Source: Neosynechococcus sphagnicola sy1 (GTDB lineage: Bacteria > Cyanobacteriota > Cyanobacteriia > Neosynechococcales > Neosynechococcaceae). From it: a stretch of 47,557 bases of DNA. Shown piece by piece: positions 36,490 through 46,397 of the stretch (position 1 is its first letter; each line of letters starts with the position of its first letter). The stretch spans positions 1 to 47,557 of the forward strand of contig NZ_JJML01000047.1 in the NCBI RefSeq assembly GCF_000775285.1, in the 5' to 3' direction. The notes under the pieces are model-generated. The model worked only from the letters and a program-made list of their open reading frames with translations, was not told where the DNA came from and searched no databases. Both the position numbers and the translations under genes were made by a program.

Positions 36490-37257
36490 TCACGGATTGT
36501 ATTTATAAATCCGGACGTAATCGACTTGCATGGTTGCCGAATTAAATTGGGCGCTTGGACAATCGGCCCAGCTTCCACAATTGCCTGTACCCGTTCCCAT
36601 TGCAAGCTTCATCCCCTGGGGAACTGGGGTAAATAGTTGGGGCTGGGTCAGTACCAGAACACCATCTACATAATACTTCAACTGTCCCGGCACCCAATCT
36701 AGTCGGTAGACGTGGAACCCAGCAGTCCAGTCGGAGCCGTTGTTATAGCTAAAGCTACTCTGCTGAGTACTTCCATCTGCGGAGTAGTGTTGAGTCAGGT
36801 AAAGGGTTTGAGGGCTTTTTCCAATCACCTCTGCAAAGTCAATCTCTGGGGGCCAGCTGACACCATCAGCGGCGAATAGTCCGGCATAACCTTGGGTGCC
36901 GGAGCCAGATGGGAACCTAGCGACAATTTCCCAGCGTCCATAGTTTTGAGCATAGTTTTGGTAAGTATCCAGTCCACTCGAAGAGTAGGAACGGTTGCAG
37001 GGGTTAGTAGTCCGGTTAATTCGGAGGTTTAACAGCCCGTTAATTGTCAAGCTATTGGCAGTGGTAAAACAGGCGTTGGCACTAGATGCAAAAGAACCAC
37101 TATAGACATTCCAAATATTTTTATTAATTGATTTATCGAACACATCAGACCAGACTAGAGAAAAACTGGATGCACTAGCTGACTTCGGGAGAAAGAATAT
37201 CGGGCAACAGAAGGCATAGCATGCCAGGAAAATATGCGACCAGAACCATCTACGCAT
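36490..37257 (-). CDS. Secreted GH16 glycoside hydrolase
   Basis: This protein of about 255 residues starts at ATG 37257 (a GTG lies one codon earlier). It has an N-terminal signal peptide (FWSHIFLACYAFCCPIFFLP, then SASAS), followed by one GH16 beta-jelly-roll domain. The catalytic motif ExDxxE is seen as PPEIDFAEVIG (~residue 130-140). Flanking blocks are YAQNYGRWEIVARFP, GTQGYAGLFAAD, FHVYRLDWVPGQLKYYVDG and MQVDYVRIYKY. GH16 enzymes cleave beta-1,3/1,4-glucans, agars or similar polymers; the exact substrate cannot be told. It stands alone between hypC and perR. Confidence 0.9.
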   Translation of the reverse strand: MRRWFWSHIFLACYAFCCPIFFLPKSASASSFSLVWSDVFDKSINKNIWNVYSGSFASSANACFTTANSLTINGLLNLRINRTTNPCNRSYSSSGLDTYQNYAQNYGRWEIVARFPSGSGTQGYAGLFAADGVSWPPEIDFAEVIGKSPQTLYLTQHYSADGSTQQSSFSYNNGSDWTAGFHVYRLDWVPGQLKYYVDGVLVLTQPQLFTPVPQGMKLAMGTGTGNCGSWADCPSAQFNSATMQVDYVRIYKYNP

Positions 37258-37507
37258 CACTTATCTGCTCCAATGTAACGATTGAAATTCAAGGGTTTTG
37301 GTCTTGCCTGCTGCTCTGATAAAACCCGATGGCGATCCATGCCCTTTCCGGTGCAACGTAAACCGCGACTGTGACTAAGTCTTGAAAAAGTAAAATTCTT
37401 GCCGATTGCAACCCGATCGCCCTGAGTTGGGTTGCCCTTGGTTCGTACTTCCCTGTAACCCATTTTTAAACCACAGGCTGAGATCTATGCAACCGTGCAG
37501 CCAAATC

Positions 37508-37933
37508 TCAATCCCTCGGATGACAGAGATCGCACAATCCCTGCACAGCTACCTCATAGGTGGTTGCTTGCAGCCCTAACCGTAGCTGCCCTAGATCTAG
37601 TCCTTGGAAGGTGTTCCAGGGGATATCTTCAATGGCACCACAGCCATCACATCGAAAGTGATGGTGAGGAGCAACATTGGCATCGTAGCGAGACACTCCC
37701 TCGTCCAAGAGGACTTCCCGCACCAGACCAACCTCTCTCAAAGCTTGCAGAGAGCTGTAAATGGTCGCCTGGGAGGAGACCGGAAAATCTTGGTTGAGAT
37801 CACTGAGGATTTGTTCTGCCGTCGGGTGATCTGTGCGCGACAACAGATTCGCGTATACAGAAAACCGCTGGGGAGTCACCCGTAAGCCTCTGGCCTTCAG
37901 GGTTTGAACAATCTCGCCGACCTGCTGTTGCAT
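37508..37933 (-). CDS. perR: Fur-family peroxide regulator (PerR type)
   Basis: This 141-residue Fur-family repressor starts at ATG 37933 (MQQQVGEIVQTLKARG); the longer form to 37954 would need TTG. The N-terminal winged helix includes LRVTPQRFSVYANLL and SSQATIYSSLQALREVGLV. The C-terminal part has HHHFRCDGCGAIED and GLCDLC, the two CxxC pairs of the structural zinc site, plus His ligands. It lies divergent from a type II peroxiredoxin, the same arrangement as slr1738 (PerR) and sll1621 in Synechocystis PCC 6803, which is why PerR is preferred over Fur or Zur. Candidate operators lie at 37962-37973 and 38051-38065. Confidence 0.88.
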   Translation of the reverse strand: MQQQVGEIVQTLKARGLRVTPQRFSVYANLLSRTDHPTAEQILSDLNQDFPVSSQATIYSSLQALREVGLVREVLLDEGVSRYDANVAPHHHFRCDGCGAIEDIPWNTFQGLDLGQLRLGLQATTYEVAVQGLCDLCHPRD

Positions 37934-37961
37934 GGGAACTTGTCTGTGATTCAATAAACTA

Positions 37962-37973
37962 TCTATTATAAGA
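37962..37973. promoter_or_regulatory. Candidate Fur/PerR operator near the perR start
   Basis: TCTATTATAAGA is an imperfect dyad 29 bases upstream of the perR ATG. Its TATTATAA core resembles the TTATAATnATTATAA Fur/PerR box. The assignment is by similarity and position only. Confidence 0.4.
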
Positions 37974-38050
37974 CTTCTTGTTCAAGAGTCAAGATTTTAT
38001 TGGAACCTGCCTGAAGTCTTTCTTGATAAGACTATTTACTTTTTCTCAAA

Positions 38051-38065
38051 TAAGAATTATTCTGA
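38051..38065. promoter_or_regulatory. Candidate PerR box upstream of the peroxiredoxin
   Basis: TAAGAATTATTCTGA contains the perfect inverted repeat AGAAT-T-ATTCT and matches 10 of the 14 defined positions of the PerR consensus TTATAATnATTATAA. It lies 36-50 bases upstream of the peroxiredoxin ATG. Confidence 0.5.
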
Positions 38066-38100
38066 CTTCAGTCACGTCATATGCAGATAGGAAAACGACC

Positions 38101-38643
38101 ATGGCAGTTCTTGAAAGAGTTCCCGATGTTGTCTTTAAGACCCGTGTCCGTGATGAATCGATTCCCGGCCCCAACCCCTTTCGCTGGCAGGATCTCACCA
38201 CTCAAGAAATCTTCGGTGGCAAGCGAGTTGTTGTGTTTTCCCTGCCAGGTGCCTTTACCCCCACCTGTTCCTCAACCCACCTGCCCCGCTACGAAGAACT
38301 CTATGAAGAGATCAAGGCTCAAGGGGTGGACGCAATTATCTGTATCTCGGTGAATGATGCCTTCGTGATGTTCCAGTGGGGTAAGCACCAAGGCGCTGAA
38401 CATGTGTTTCTGCTCCCCGATGGCAATGGTGAGTTCAGCCGCAAGATGGGAATGTTGGTGGATAAGTCCAATCTGGGATTTGGGATGCGTTCCTGGCGCT
38501 ACTCCATGGTTGTCGATGACGGCAAAATTGAGAAAATCTTTGTCGAGCCTGATTTTGGTGACAACTGCCCCATCGACCCCTTTGAGGTGTCCGACGCCGA
38601 TACCATGCTGGCCTACTTAAAGGCGGCCAAGGCTGCTGCCTAG
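38101..38643 (+). CDS. Type II peroxiredoxin (PrxQ/Prx5-like, 1-Cys-type site)
   Basis: This 180-residue thiol peroxidase reduces hydrogen and alkyl peroxides with glutathione or thioredoxin as donors. The peroxidatic site is [20 protein letters not shown] (~residues 40-59; PxxxTxxC). [19 protein letters not shown] and the C-terminal block with [18 protein letters not shown] complete the family pattern. ATG 38101 ([18 protein letters not shown]) is chosen because upstream in-frame codons lie in the regulatory region and include the dyad at 38051-38065. The divergent perR gene and these dyads suggest peroxide-responsive control, as known in Synechocystis. Confidence 0.94.
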   Translation: MAVLERVPDVVFKTRVRDESIPGPNPFRWQDLTTQEIFGGKRVVVFSLPGAFTPTCSSTHLPRYEELYEEIKAQGVDAIICISVNDAFVMFQWGKHQGAEHVFLLPDGNGEFSRKMGMLVDKSNLGFGMRSWRYSMVVDDGKIEKIFVEPDFGDNCPIDPFEVSDADTMLAYLKAAKAAA

Positions 38644-38782
38644 TTGTTTTAATAGAGACACTGGTTGGCTCTGTGCTGGCTCCGGAGTCCGTAAGACTAC
38701 GGATTTGGCTTCCAGCAATATCTTTGCTAGAACTGGCTAGAGTTTGCAGGAATCTCTCTAGCCCTCAGTCTCTCAAAAATCG

Positions 38783-40977
38783 ATGTTGAAACGACGGCGC
38801 AAGTATTGGCCCCTAGTGTCTCTGGTCATAGGCAGCGGGTTGTTGGTCTCTGGGGGACTCTTTGGCCTCCACCAGTACCAGTCTCGTCCAGCGGTGCTCT
38901 CCCTGGATCAAGTGAATGGCAATCGCCAGGAAGACTGGCTGCCCCATTCGATGTCGTCGGCTCAGGGAATGACTCAACTCACTGCGATCGCTCGTCATGG
39001 CGGCACCCCTGAGCGCTACCAGGCTCGTTATTTACTAGCAACTGAACTGATTCAGCAGCGGCAGGGGCAGCAGGCACTAACCTGGCTGCAAGGGTTAGAG
39101 CAGGATTATCCAGTCTTAGCCGCTCAAATCGCGCTCAAACGGGCACAGGCCTATACCGCCAGTGGAGATCTAATCCAAGCGCAGGCAGCATGGCATCAAA
39201 TGCTCCAGCGCTATCCTGATAATCCAGCGGTTGTGGAGGCTCTGTATGTTTTGGGTCGTCAGGATGGGAGGTACTGGCAGCAGGCGATCGCCCAATTCCC
39301 GGCCCATCCCCGCACCCTGGAAATTGTCCAGCACCAATTGCAGGCTCACCCCCAGCAACCCAAAATGCTGTTGGTTCTGGCAAAGCATGGTGTTTATTTG
39401 TCAGGGATCACAACCGTGCTAGACACCTTAGTGAGCCAGTATGGTCGAACCTTACAACCTCAAGACTGGGAAGCGATCGCCTTTGCCTACTGGGAAAATC
39501 AAGTGTATGGCAAAGCCGGATCTGCCTATGCCAAGGCTCCACGCACCGCTCTGAATCTCTACCGCACCGCGCGGGGACTGCAACTCAATGATCAAACCGC
39601 TGCTGCTCGTCTGGCCTATCAACAGTTGATCCAGGCATTCCCGACCGCACCAGAAACTGGGTTGGCACTGATGCGAATGGCAAAGTTAGGAGATCCATCC
39701 CAAGCACTGGCCGCTCTGGGACAAGTGATTCAACGATTCCCTGAGCGGCGGGCGGCGGCGCTGTTGGCCAAAGCCAATCTGCTCGAGACCTTGGGGAATT
39801 CTGAGGCCGCCACGCAAGCACGGCATACCTTACTCACCCAGTACGGCAACTCAGAGGCCGCTGCTGAACTACGTTGGACCCAGGCACAACAACAGGCTAA
39901 GGCAGGAAATCTAGCCGCAGCGCGCACTTGGGCACAGCAAATTGTCAGCCAAAATCCTGAGAGTGAGGTGGCCGCAGAAGCAACCTTCTGGAACGGGAAA
40001 TGGGCTCAAAAACTCGGGCAGACGGATGCCGCTGTGGCTGCATTTAACCGGGTGCTAGTGCAGTATCCGGAGTCCTACTATGCTTGGCGTTCAGCCGTAA
40101 TGCTAGGTTGGCACGTGGGGGACTTTACAACGGTTCGCTGGCTGGATCCGTGTAAGAGAGCCTCCTGTACGACCTTGATTCCGGCCCGCCGTTCGGAGTT
40201 ACCCTCCGGTTCCCCACCCTCAAGGCTCTCTATCAATTAGGGCAAGATCGAGATGCCTGGGCTCTCTGGCAGGTGGAATTTAACCAGCCGATGCACCCCA
40301 GCGTCGCGGAACAAATGACCGATGGCATTCTGCGCTTGGGAGTGGGGGATCACCTGGATGGGATTTTCATGGTGGCTCACCTAGCGGAGCGGGAAGATCC
40401 AGGGGCGAGATCGCAGTACCATACCCTCAAACAGCAACCGGCCTACTGGCAAGCCCTCTATCCAGTCCCTTATCTGGATCAGGTTTCCACGTGGTCGCAA
40501 AAACGTCAATTGAATCCGCTGCTGGTGATGGGGTTGATCCGTCAGGAATCACGCTTTGAAGCCGCCATTCATTCAGCTGTGGGAGCCGTGGGTCTGATGC
40601 AGGTGATGCCGGATACGGGAGACTGGATTGCTAAAAACCTGCACCTCAAGCACTACAACCTTGCGGATTCGGGTGACAACCTCAAGCTCGGAACCTGGTA
40701 TTTAGACTACACCCATGATGAATATCGAGATAACTCGCTGCTGGCAGTGGCTAGCTACAACGCGGGGCCAGGCAATGTCTCGGATTGGCTCACCCGGTTT
40801 GGCTTCAACGACCCAGATCAGTTTATCGAGGCGATTCCATTTAATGAAACCCAAGGATACGTCAAAGCAGTATTTGAGAACTATTGGAACTATTTACGGC
40901 TCTACAGTCCAGAGGTAGCCCAGCGTTTGGCAGCCCACAGGCAGCGACAGCCCATTGCGGCGAAACCCCTCACCTAG
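38783..40977 (+). CDS. Soluble-lytic-transglycosylase-type (SLT) protein (frameshifted)
   Basis: The corrected protein of about 730 residues has an N-terminal membrane anchor or signal (YWPLVSLVIGSGLLVSGGLF). A long TPR-like alpha-superhelix follows (repeated units such as AAWHQMLQRYPDNPAVVEAL and AAVAAFNRVLVQYPESYYAW). The C-terminal SLT domain (~590-720) has the catalytic Glu in LVMGLIRQESRFEAAI, then GAVGLMQVMPDTGDWIA and ASYNAGPGNV. Such enzymes cut glycan strands of peptidoglycan with 1,6-anhydro-muropeptide formation. The frame is lost between about 40140 and 40200; two one-base insertions there would restore VREPPVRP and then SGPPFGVTLRFPTLKALYQL. The gene is in one copy in the window. 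Confidence 0.9.
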
Positions 40978-41152
40978 TTCTCGTTTTACTTGTTTTATCG
41001 GAGGCAAGGGGAATTCAGGGTTCAGGGGTAATGAGAGTGGCGGGGGTAGGGGCAAGGAACGTTATCAGAGACAGCAGATACAATAAATGGACAGCATCTT
41101 GGACTGAGTTGCTACCTGGTTTTACCTGTGCTGTTGCCCGTCTTTTGAACCC

Positions 41153-41994
41153 ATGACCCCCACACCTTCAGACCTAGAAACCCATTCCCAGTCGGATGCC
41201 CCAATCCATCCCGTGGCGGCAGATCAGCCACCTGCCATCGATACAGATAGCCTGAGTGGCGTCCTGCCTGCAATCAGCCTTGATGAGGTGCCCGACGATG
41301 TGGAAATGTCCTTGTTCGATCATCTGGAGGAGTTACGGCAGCGGATCTTCTATGCCTTGATTGCCATTGTCGTAGCGATCGCGGGGTGTTTTCTAGAGGT
41401 GAAGCCGATTGTACGCCTCCTCGAAGTACCAGCCCAAGGGGTGAAGTTTCTGCAACTGGCTCCGGGGGAGTAGTTTTTTTGTCTCCATGAAAGTGGCTGC
41501 CTACAGTGGTCTCTTGGTAGCGAGTCCCTTTGTGCTTTACCAAATAATTCAATTTGTGCTGCCAGGGCTGACCCGTCGAGAGCGGAGATTTCTGGGGCCG
41601 ATTGTCCTGGGTTCTAGTGTTTTATTTGTCGCGGGGTTGGGCTTTGCTTACATTGCCCTGGTGCCAGCAGCGCTGAAGTTTTTTCATCAACTACGGGGCC
41701 GATGTGGTCGAGCAACTGTGGTCGATTGATCGCTACTTCGAGTTTGTGTTGCTGTTGCTATTTAGTACCGGGCTGGCATTTCAGATTCCGGTGATCCAAA
41801 TGCTCTTGGGTTTGTTGGGCATTGTCTCTTCTCAACAAATGCTCTCAGGTTGGCGCTACGTGGTTCTGGGGGGAGCGATTTTAGGAGCGGTGCTCACGCC
41901 TTCCACTGATCCCTTGACCCAGAGCCTTTTAGCGGGGGCGGTTTTAGGGCTGTACTTTGGGGGAACTGGTTTAGTCAAACTCTTGGGTCGCTAG
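41153..41994 (+). CDS. tatC: Sec-independent translocase subunit TatC (two frameshifts)
   Basis: TatC is the six-helix receptor of the twin-arginine pathway, working in plasma and thylakoid membranes. The Pro/Asp-rich N-terminal extension is followed by the hallmark [20 protein letters not shown]. The frame breaks at 41473, where an extra G before a T7 run makes a stop in place of [17 protein letters not shown]. It breaks again at the T6 run 41679-41684, where one T fewer gives [17 protein letters not shown]. The rest ([20 protein letters not shown] and [18 protein letters not shown]) is standard. Corrected length is 279 residues. The Rieske gene petC lies about 630 bases downstream and encodes a well-known Tat substrate. 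Confidence 0.95.
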
Positions 41995-42009
41995 GGAAGA
42001 AAAGCCTCG

Positions 42010-42327
42010 TTAAAACTCTTCCAAGAGCCACTCAGAGGCTCGCCCCCCTAACGCTAGGGGAATGGTGACGACTTTGCCTAAACGGGGGCGATCGCGGGTC
42101 TGGGCAATGAATTGCTGCACCTGAGCCACCCGATCCCAAGCAATCAGATATTGGGCAACTTGATCAAGGTGCGCCAAATACTCAGTTTCCGTCAGGGGAA
42201 ATGACGCTTGCTCCCAATACTTCCACATTATTTGCACCAAAATCTTGCCCTGGGTGCGTCGTAATTGAATGTCATAGGAGCATCCCCACTTTTGCAGGAG
42301 AAGTTGTCGCAGTTCTGATCCTGTCAT
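42010..42327 (-). CDS. DUF3067 family protein
   Basis: This is a 105-residue soluble protein matching the cyanobacterial/plastid DUF3067 pattern: MTGSELRQLLLQKWGCSYDI, then VQIMWKYWEQASFPLTETEY, DQVAQYLIAW, and RPRLGKVVTIPL near the end. The family has no established biochemical role, although its conservation in oxygenic phototrophs suggests a photosynthesis-related function. It lies convergent with tatC, 15 bases away, and divergent from petC across 294 bases, where I see no gene. Confidence 0.85.
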   Translation of the reverse strand: MTGSELRQLLLQKWGCSYDIQLRRTQGKILVQIMWKYWEQASFPLTETEYLAHLDQVAQYLIAWDRVAQVQQFIAQTRDRPRLGKVVTIPLALGGRASEWLLEEF

Positions 42328-42621
42328 AGGTCATTGAGGGGGGCATTGAGGGCCGCAGGCCTAATTTACATTTCGTATCAATGCAAGGGTACTTGCCTCA
42401 GATATTATGGCTTATGTCAAGAAATGTAATAATACCGATGAGAAGGTTGCAGACAGCCGTTGAAAAGGGTGCTTCGCAGATCGTTGCTTGTAGTTGACTG
42501 CATTCAGTCTTCCTCCCTTTGCTTGGAACGTAGCCTCGTTTTAAGGTATAAAACCTTTCTGAGACTGAACCTGTAATTTCTGGCTTAGATACACACCTTT
42601 ACACATATATCAGCATCGGTC

Positions 42622-43161
42622 ATGGCTCAAGTTTCTGCTACTCCTGACGTCCCAGATATGGGGCGTCGCCAATTCATGAATCTTCTGACGTTTGGTGCGA
42701 TCACAGGAACAGCGCTCGGGGCTTTGTATCCTGTGATTAAATTCTTTATTCCACCGTCCGCAGGGGGCGCGAGTGGGGGCGCGATCGCCAAAGATGCGCT
42801 GGGTAATGACATCCTGGCCAGCAATTTTCTGGCAACGCATAATCCTGGAGATCACGTTTTAGCCCAGGGTTTAAAGGGTGACCCGACCTACATTGTGGTC
42901 ACGGAAGAGAAGGCGATTGGTAACTATGGACTGAATGCAGTTTGTACCCATTTAGGCTGCGTTGTTCCCTGGAATGCGGCGGAGAATAAGTTCAAGTGCC
43001 CCTGTCACGGTTCACAGTACGATGCCACTGGCAAGGTGATTCGGGGCCCTGCTCCCCTCTCCTTGGCATTGGTGCATGCGGCGGTTGACAACGACCGTGT
43101 TGCCTTTACCAATTGGACTGAGACAGATTTCCGCACCGATGAAGCACCCTGGTGGGCTTAG
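42622..43161 (+). CDS. petC: Rieske iron-sulfur protein of cytochrome b6f
   Basis: This 179-residue Rieske subunit transfers electrons from plastoquinol to cytochrome f. The N-terminus has a twin-arginine-like [12 protein letters not shown] followed by a transmembrane helix ([17 protein letters not shown]). A Gly/Ala hinge ([11 protein letters not shown]) comes next. The 2Fe-2S ligands are CTHLGC and CPCHGSQY, where the disulphide pair is also included. The tail [15 protein letters not shown] is typical. petA follows after 58 bases, so petCA is the expected operon. Upstream at 42543-42557 an inverted repeat AAGGT/ACCTT sits in the promoter region. Confidence 0.97.
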   Translation: MAQVSATPDVPDMGRRQFMNLLTFGAITGTALGALYPVIKFFIPPSAGGASGGAIAKDALGNDILASNFLATHNPGDHVLAQGLKGDPTYIVVTEEKAIGNYGLNAVCTHLGCVVPWNAAENKFKCPCHGSQYDATGKVIRGPAPLSLALVHAAVDNDRVAFTNWTETDFRTDEAPWWA

Positions 43162-43219
43162 TCCGTTGCTGCCGCTTACATTCCTCTGCTGCCGAACATT
43201 GTCAAAAGATTCTCCACCC

Positions 43220-44207
43220 ATGAAGAACACCCTTGTATCCATGCCCTTCCTCTCTGGTTTGTGGCAATCCGGGAAACGGCTACTATTCGCTATTGCAGCG
43301 ATCGCCGTGGTTCTGGTCAGTAGCCTGGGAGTTTCCCAGCCTGCCGCTGCTTACCCGGTCTATGCCCAGCAGGCCTACGATAACCCCCGCGAACCGACAG
43401 GCCGCATTGTCTGCGCCAACTGTCACCTGGGCGCTAAACCCACAGAGGTTGAAATTCCACAATCAGTTCTACCCGATACAGTATTTGAAGCTGTTGTCAA
43501 AATTCCCTACGACACCCGGATGCAGCAGGTATTAGGGAATGGGGAGAAAGGTCCCCTGAATGTAGGGGCGGTGCTGATGCTGCCTCCTGGCTTTAAGATT
43601 GCCCCTGAAGACCGCATCCCGGAAGAACTGAAAGAAAAAATTGGGGGTCTGTACTTTCAGCCCTACAACGAGACGTCGGACAACATTGTTGTTGTCGGCC
43701 CGCTGCCCGGTGAACAGTATCAAGAACTCACCTTCCCGGTGCTGTCTCCTGACCCTGGGACGGACAAGAACATTCACTTTGGTAAGTATTCCGTGCATGT
43801 GGGGGGGTAACCGAGGTCGCGGCCAGGTCTACCCCACAGGTGACAGAAGCAATAACAACGTCTTCACTGCTTCGGTGACTGGTCAGATTAGCCAAATCGT
43901 CAAGAATGACATGGGTGGCTACGATGTCACGATTCAAGCAGTGGATGGCAGTACAACGGTTGACAGCATTCCCCCTGGCCCGGAACTTCTGGTGACCCAA
44001 GGTGAGGACGTCACGGTTGGGACAGCGCTGACCGCGAATCCAAATGTGGGCGGCTTTGGTCAAGCCGATGGCGAAATTGTGCTCCAAGACCCTAACCGCA
44101 TCAAGTGGTTGATGGCCTTCATCGCGGCCATCATGCTATCCCAGGTGCTGCTGGTACTGAAGAAGAAGCAGATCGAGAAAGTGCAAGCTGCTGAAATGAA
44201 TTTCTAG
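43220..44207 (+). CDS. petA: Cytochrome f (frameshifted)
   Basis: Cytochrome f is the c-type haem subunit of b6f. The corrected length is 328 residues, as usual. ATG 43220 ([10 protein letters not shown]) begins a signal peptide ending at PAAA, so the mature protein starts [11 protein letters not shown] with the N-terminal Tyr that ligates the haem. The haem motif is CANCH. The small and large domains ([19 protein letters not shown] and [18 protein letters not shown]) are present. The frame breaks at the G7 run 43801-43807; one G fewer gives [20 protein letters not shown]. The C-terminal anchor [20 protein letters not shown] is intact. A terminator follows. A working b6f is required, so the break is likely artefactual. 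Confidence 0.97.
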
Positions 44208-44234
44208 AATTGGGCATTCCCCAGTTCGCTTTCG

Positions 44235-44260
44235 AGAGCACCCACTGGTGCTCTTTTTTT
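44235..44260 (+). terminator. Intrinsic terminator of petCA
   Basis: AGAGCACC, loop CACT, GGTGCTCT, then a run of T (44254-44260). This is a perfect 8-base stem with a classic T-tract 28 bases after the petA stop. It argues against truB starting at 44210. Confidence 0.92.
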
Positions 44261-44299
44261 CTGATTTTTTCGGATCACAACCTTACTGCTGAACAACTT

Positions 44300-45199
44300 G
44301 TGCAAGGCTTTTTGAACTTAAATAAACCGGCAGGACTGACCTCCCACGACTGTGTCGCTAAAGTCCGCAAACTGCTGCACATGAAGCGAGTGGGTCATGC
44401 AGGTACCCTTGATCCGGCAGCGGTGGGGGTCTTACCCATTGCCCTGGGAACCACCACCCGGTTGCTCCAGTTTTTGCAACCGGGCAAGGCCTACCGAGCC
44501 ACCCTGCGGTTAGGACAGCGGACGACCACCGATGATCTAGAAGGGGAAACCTGCTTTCTAGAACCCGCAGCTCACCTCGATCTGAATCAGGTGACCACGG
44601 CTCTGGAAGGGTTTGTGGGCAAAATTCAGCAGATCCCCCCGGCGTACAGTGCGATTCAAGTTGAGGGCAAACGGCTGTATCAACGGGCGATGGCAGGGGA
44701 AGTCCTGGAAGTTCCCCCGCGGACGGTGGAGATTTTTAGGATTGAGATTTTGGACTGGCGACCGGGAAAGTTTCCAGAACTTGAGGTGGCGATCGCCTGT
44801 GGATCTGGCACCTATATTCGCGCGATCGCCCGTGATCTCGGCTTGGCACTGGCAACGGGTGGGACGTTAGTTCATTTAATTCGCACGGAGAGTAGCGGGT
44901 TTCCCTTGGCCGAGAGTTTAACACTGGAGGCTTTAGCGATACAGGTACAACAGGGAGAATTCTACCCATTGTCGCCGGAGTCGGCATTGGGGCACTTGCC
45001 GAGGCTGCAATTAGCGGATGATCTAGCGCAGCGCTGGTGCTATGGTCAACGGCTGACTTGGAACCCAGCAGACACAGGGGGAGAGGGCACAGACTATTGG
45101 CGGATCTATGATTTAGCGGGACACTTTCTGGGTGTCGGTCAGCAGGGCAACGTTGCAGGGGAACAACAGTTGTTACCGAAGGTGGTACTACACCCTTGA
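44300..45199 (+). CDS. truB: tRNA pseudouridine(55) synthase TruB
   Basis: TruB isomerises U55 to pseudouridine in the T-loop of tRNAs. The GTG at 44300 is preferred (VQGFLNLNKPAGLTSHDCVA), giving 299 residues and placing the start after the petCA terminator; the in-frame 44210 start would read through it. The catalytic Asp lies in KRVGHAGTLDPAAVGVLPIA (~residue 42). RLGQRTTTDDLEGE, IQQIPPAYSAIQVEGKRLYQ and ACGSGTYIRAIARDLG follow in the normal order. The C-terminus keeps a PUA-like extension. The integrase gene converges with it, 70 bases away. Confidence 0.95.
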   Translation: MQGFLNLNKPAGLTSHDCVAKVRKLLHMKRVGHAGTLDPAAVGVLPIALGTTTRLLQFLQPGKAYRATLRLGQRTTTDDLEGETCFLEPAAHLDLNQVTTALEGFVGKIQQIPPAYSAIQVEGKRLYQRAMAGEVLEVPPRTVEIFRIEILDWRPGKFPELEVAIACGSGTYIRAIARDLGLALATGGTLVHLIRTESSGFPLAESLTLEALAIQVQQGEFYPLSPESALGHLPRLQLADDLAQRWCYGQRLTWNPADTGGEGTDYWRIYDLAGHFLGVGQQGNVAGEQQLLPKVVLHP

Positions 45200-45269
45200 T
45201 CAGAATCCATGCAACGACTGAGACGAGAGCGTAGAGTCGCTGAATGCCTATTAATGCCTATTATCGTTA

Positions 45270-46235
45270 TCAATCTAGGGGACTGCGAACCCCTAGGCCA
45301 CCTTTGTTGAGCACATGGGTGTAGATCATGGTGGTCTTGAGATCTTGATGGCCTAAACGTTCCTGGACGGTACGAATGTCGTAGCCATTTTGCAGCAAAT
45401 GGGTGGCGAAACTGTGGCGCAAGGTATGACAAGTTACTTTTTTGTCCACGCTGGCTTTCTGGGTCGCTTGTTTCAGCGATCGCCCAAGGGCAGCATCATC
45501 CAGGTGATGCCGACGTGTTACCCCCGATCGAGGATCAACAGACCGTTGCGGGGCAGGAAAAACATATTGCCAAAGCCATTGGCGATCGGCGTTGGGATAT
45601 TTCCGCCCCAAGGCAAAGGGCAGATAAACCGCACCATAGCCCAGCGCCAAATCATCTAGGTGGGTCTGTTTGACTTGGACTAAATGTGCCTGGAGTAGAG
45701 CTGAAATGCTTTGAGGAAGCATCGTTACTCGGTCTTTATTGCCCTTGGAATCTCGGATGATAATTTGGCTTTGGGCAAAGTCTAGATCTTTAACTCGCAA
45801 GCGCAGCCCTTCCTTGACCCGCATTCCTGAACCATAAAGTAACTTTGCCAGGAGTTGATGGGTTCCTTGCAGATGTTGCAGAATGCTTTTGACTTCCTCC
45901 TGGGTTAGAACCACAGGCAAGTGCTTAGATTGGCGCGCCCTTACCGAATCGATGGATTCAGGGAGAGGCTGTTGTAAAACGAAGCGATAGAGAAACAACA
46001 GGGCACTAAGGGCTTGATTTTGAGTTGAAGCCGCGACATTCTCTTCAACTGCGAGATGGGTTAAAAAAGCTTCAACCTCAGCCGCTGCCATATCCTTGGG
46101 GTGGCGCATATCGTGAAACAGGATGAAGCGACGAATCCATTGGACATAGGAGACTTCAGTACGATAGGCATAGTGCTTGACCCGAAGGGCATCGCGCACC
46201 TGGTCAAGAAGCTTTTTGGGTTTGGTTGAGTTCAT
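45270..46235 (-). CDS. Integron-type tyrosine recombinase IntI
   Basis: This is an intact 321-residue tyrosine recombinase. The N-terminal core-binding domain has [20 protein letters not shown]. The catalytic residues are Arg in [20 protein letters not shown], Lys in [20 protein letters not shown] (H-x-x-R), His in LGHQDLKTT and Tyr in MIYTHV. Between Lys and HxxR sits the extra segment specific to integron integrases: [18 protein letters not shown] and [20 protein letters not shown], closely resembling the equivalent part of IntI1. This separates it from XerC/D and phage integrases. It is transcribed leftwards, away from the non-coding, repeat-rich region at 46236-46784, the usual orientation of intI relative to attI and cassettes. 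Confidence 0.92.
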   Translation of the reverse strand: MNSTKPKKLLDQVRDALRVKHYAYRTEVSYVQWIRRFILFHDMRHPKDMAAAEVEAFLTHLAVEENVAASTQNQALSALLFLYRFVLQQPLPESIDSVRARQSKHLPVVLTQEEVKSILQHLQGTHQLLAKLLYGSGMRVKEGLRLRVKDLDFAQSQIIIRDSKGNKDRVTMLPQSISALLQAHLVQVKQTHLDDLALGYGAVYLPFALGRKYPNADRQWLWQYVFPAPQRSVDPRSGVTRRHHLDDAALGRSLKQATQKASVDKKVTCHTLRHSFATHLLQNGYDIRTVQERLGHQDLKTTMIYTHVLNKGGLGVRSPLD

Positions 46236-46361
46236 TCTAAGTGAGGAATAAGATCCCTTTTTTGCAAGTTATGATCCCACGATGAAGACTAAGTAACCAG
46301 ATTTTGCCGAATAAAAATATCTATAATGCTTTACAGATAATGTATTCAGCGATTTTGTGCT

Positions 46362-46397
46362 TAGTTTCTATATCAGGGTTCTAGTTTCTATATCAGG
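46362..46397. repeat. 16-base direct repeats upstream of intI
   Basis: TAGTTTCTATATCAGG occurs at 46362-46377 and again at 46382-46397, a 20-base period (about two helical turns). attI sites of known integrons contain direct repeats bound by IntI, so these could be integrase-binding repeats. Confidence 0.85.

Noticed and set aside
40140-43807. Programmed frameshifting at slippery runs in the SLT gene, tatC and petA
   Set aside because: These families are not known to use it, and breaks at many unrelated runs across the window fit read error better.
45270-46235. Phage or XerC/D-type integrase
   Set aside because: The additional segment with [14 protein letters not shown] between the catalytic Lys and HxxR is typical of integron integrases and absent from Xer proteins; no phage genes are nearby.
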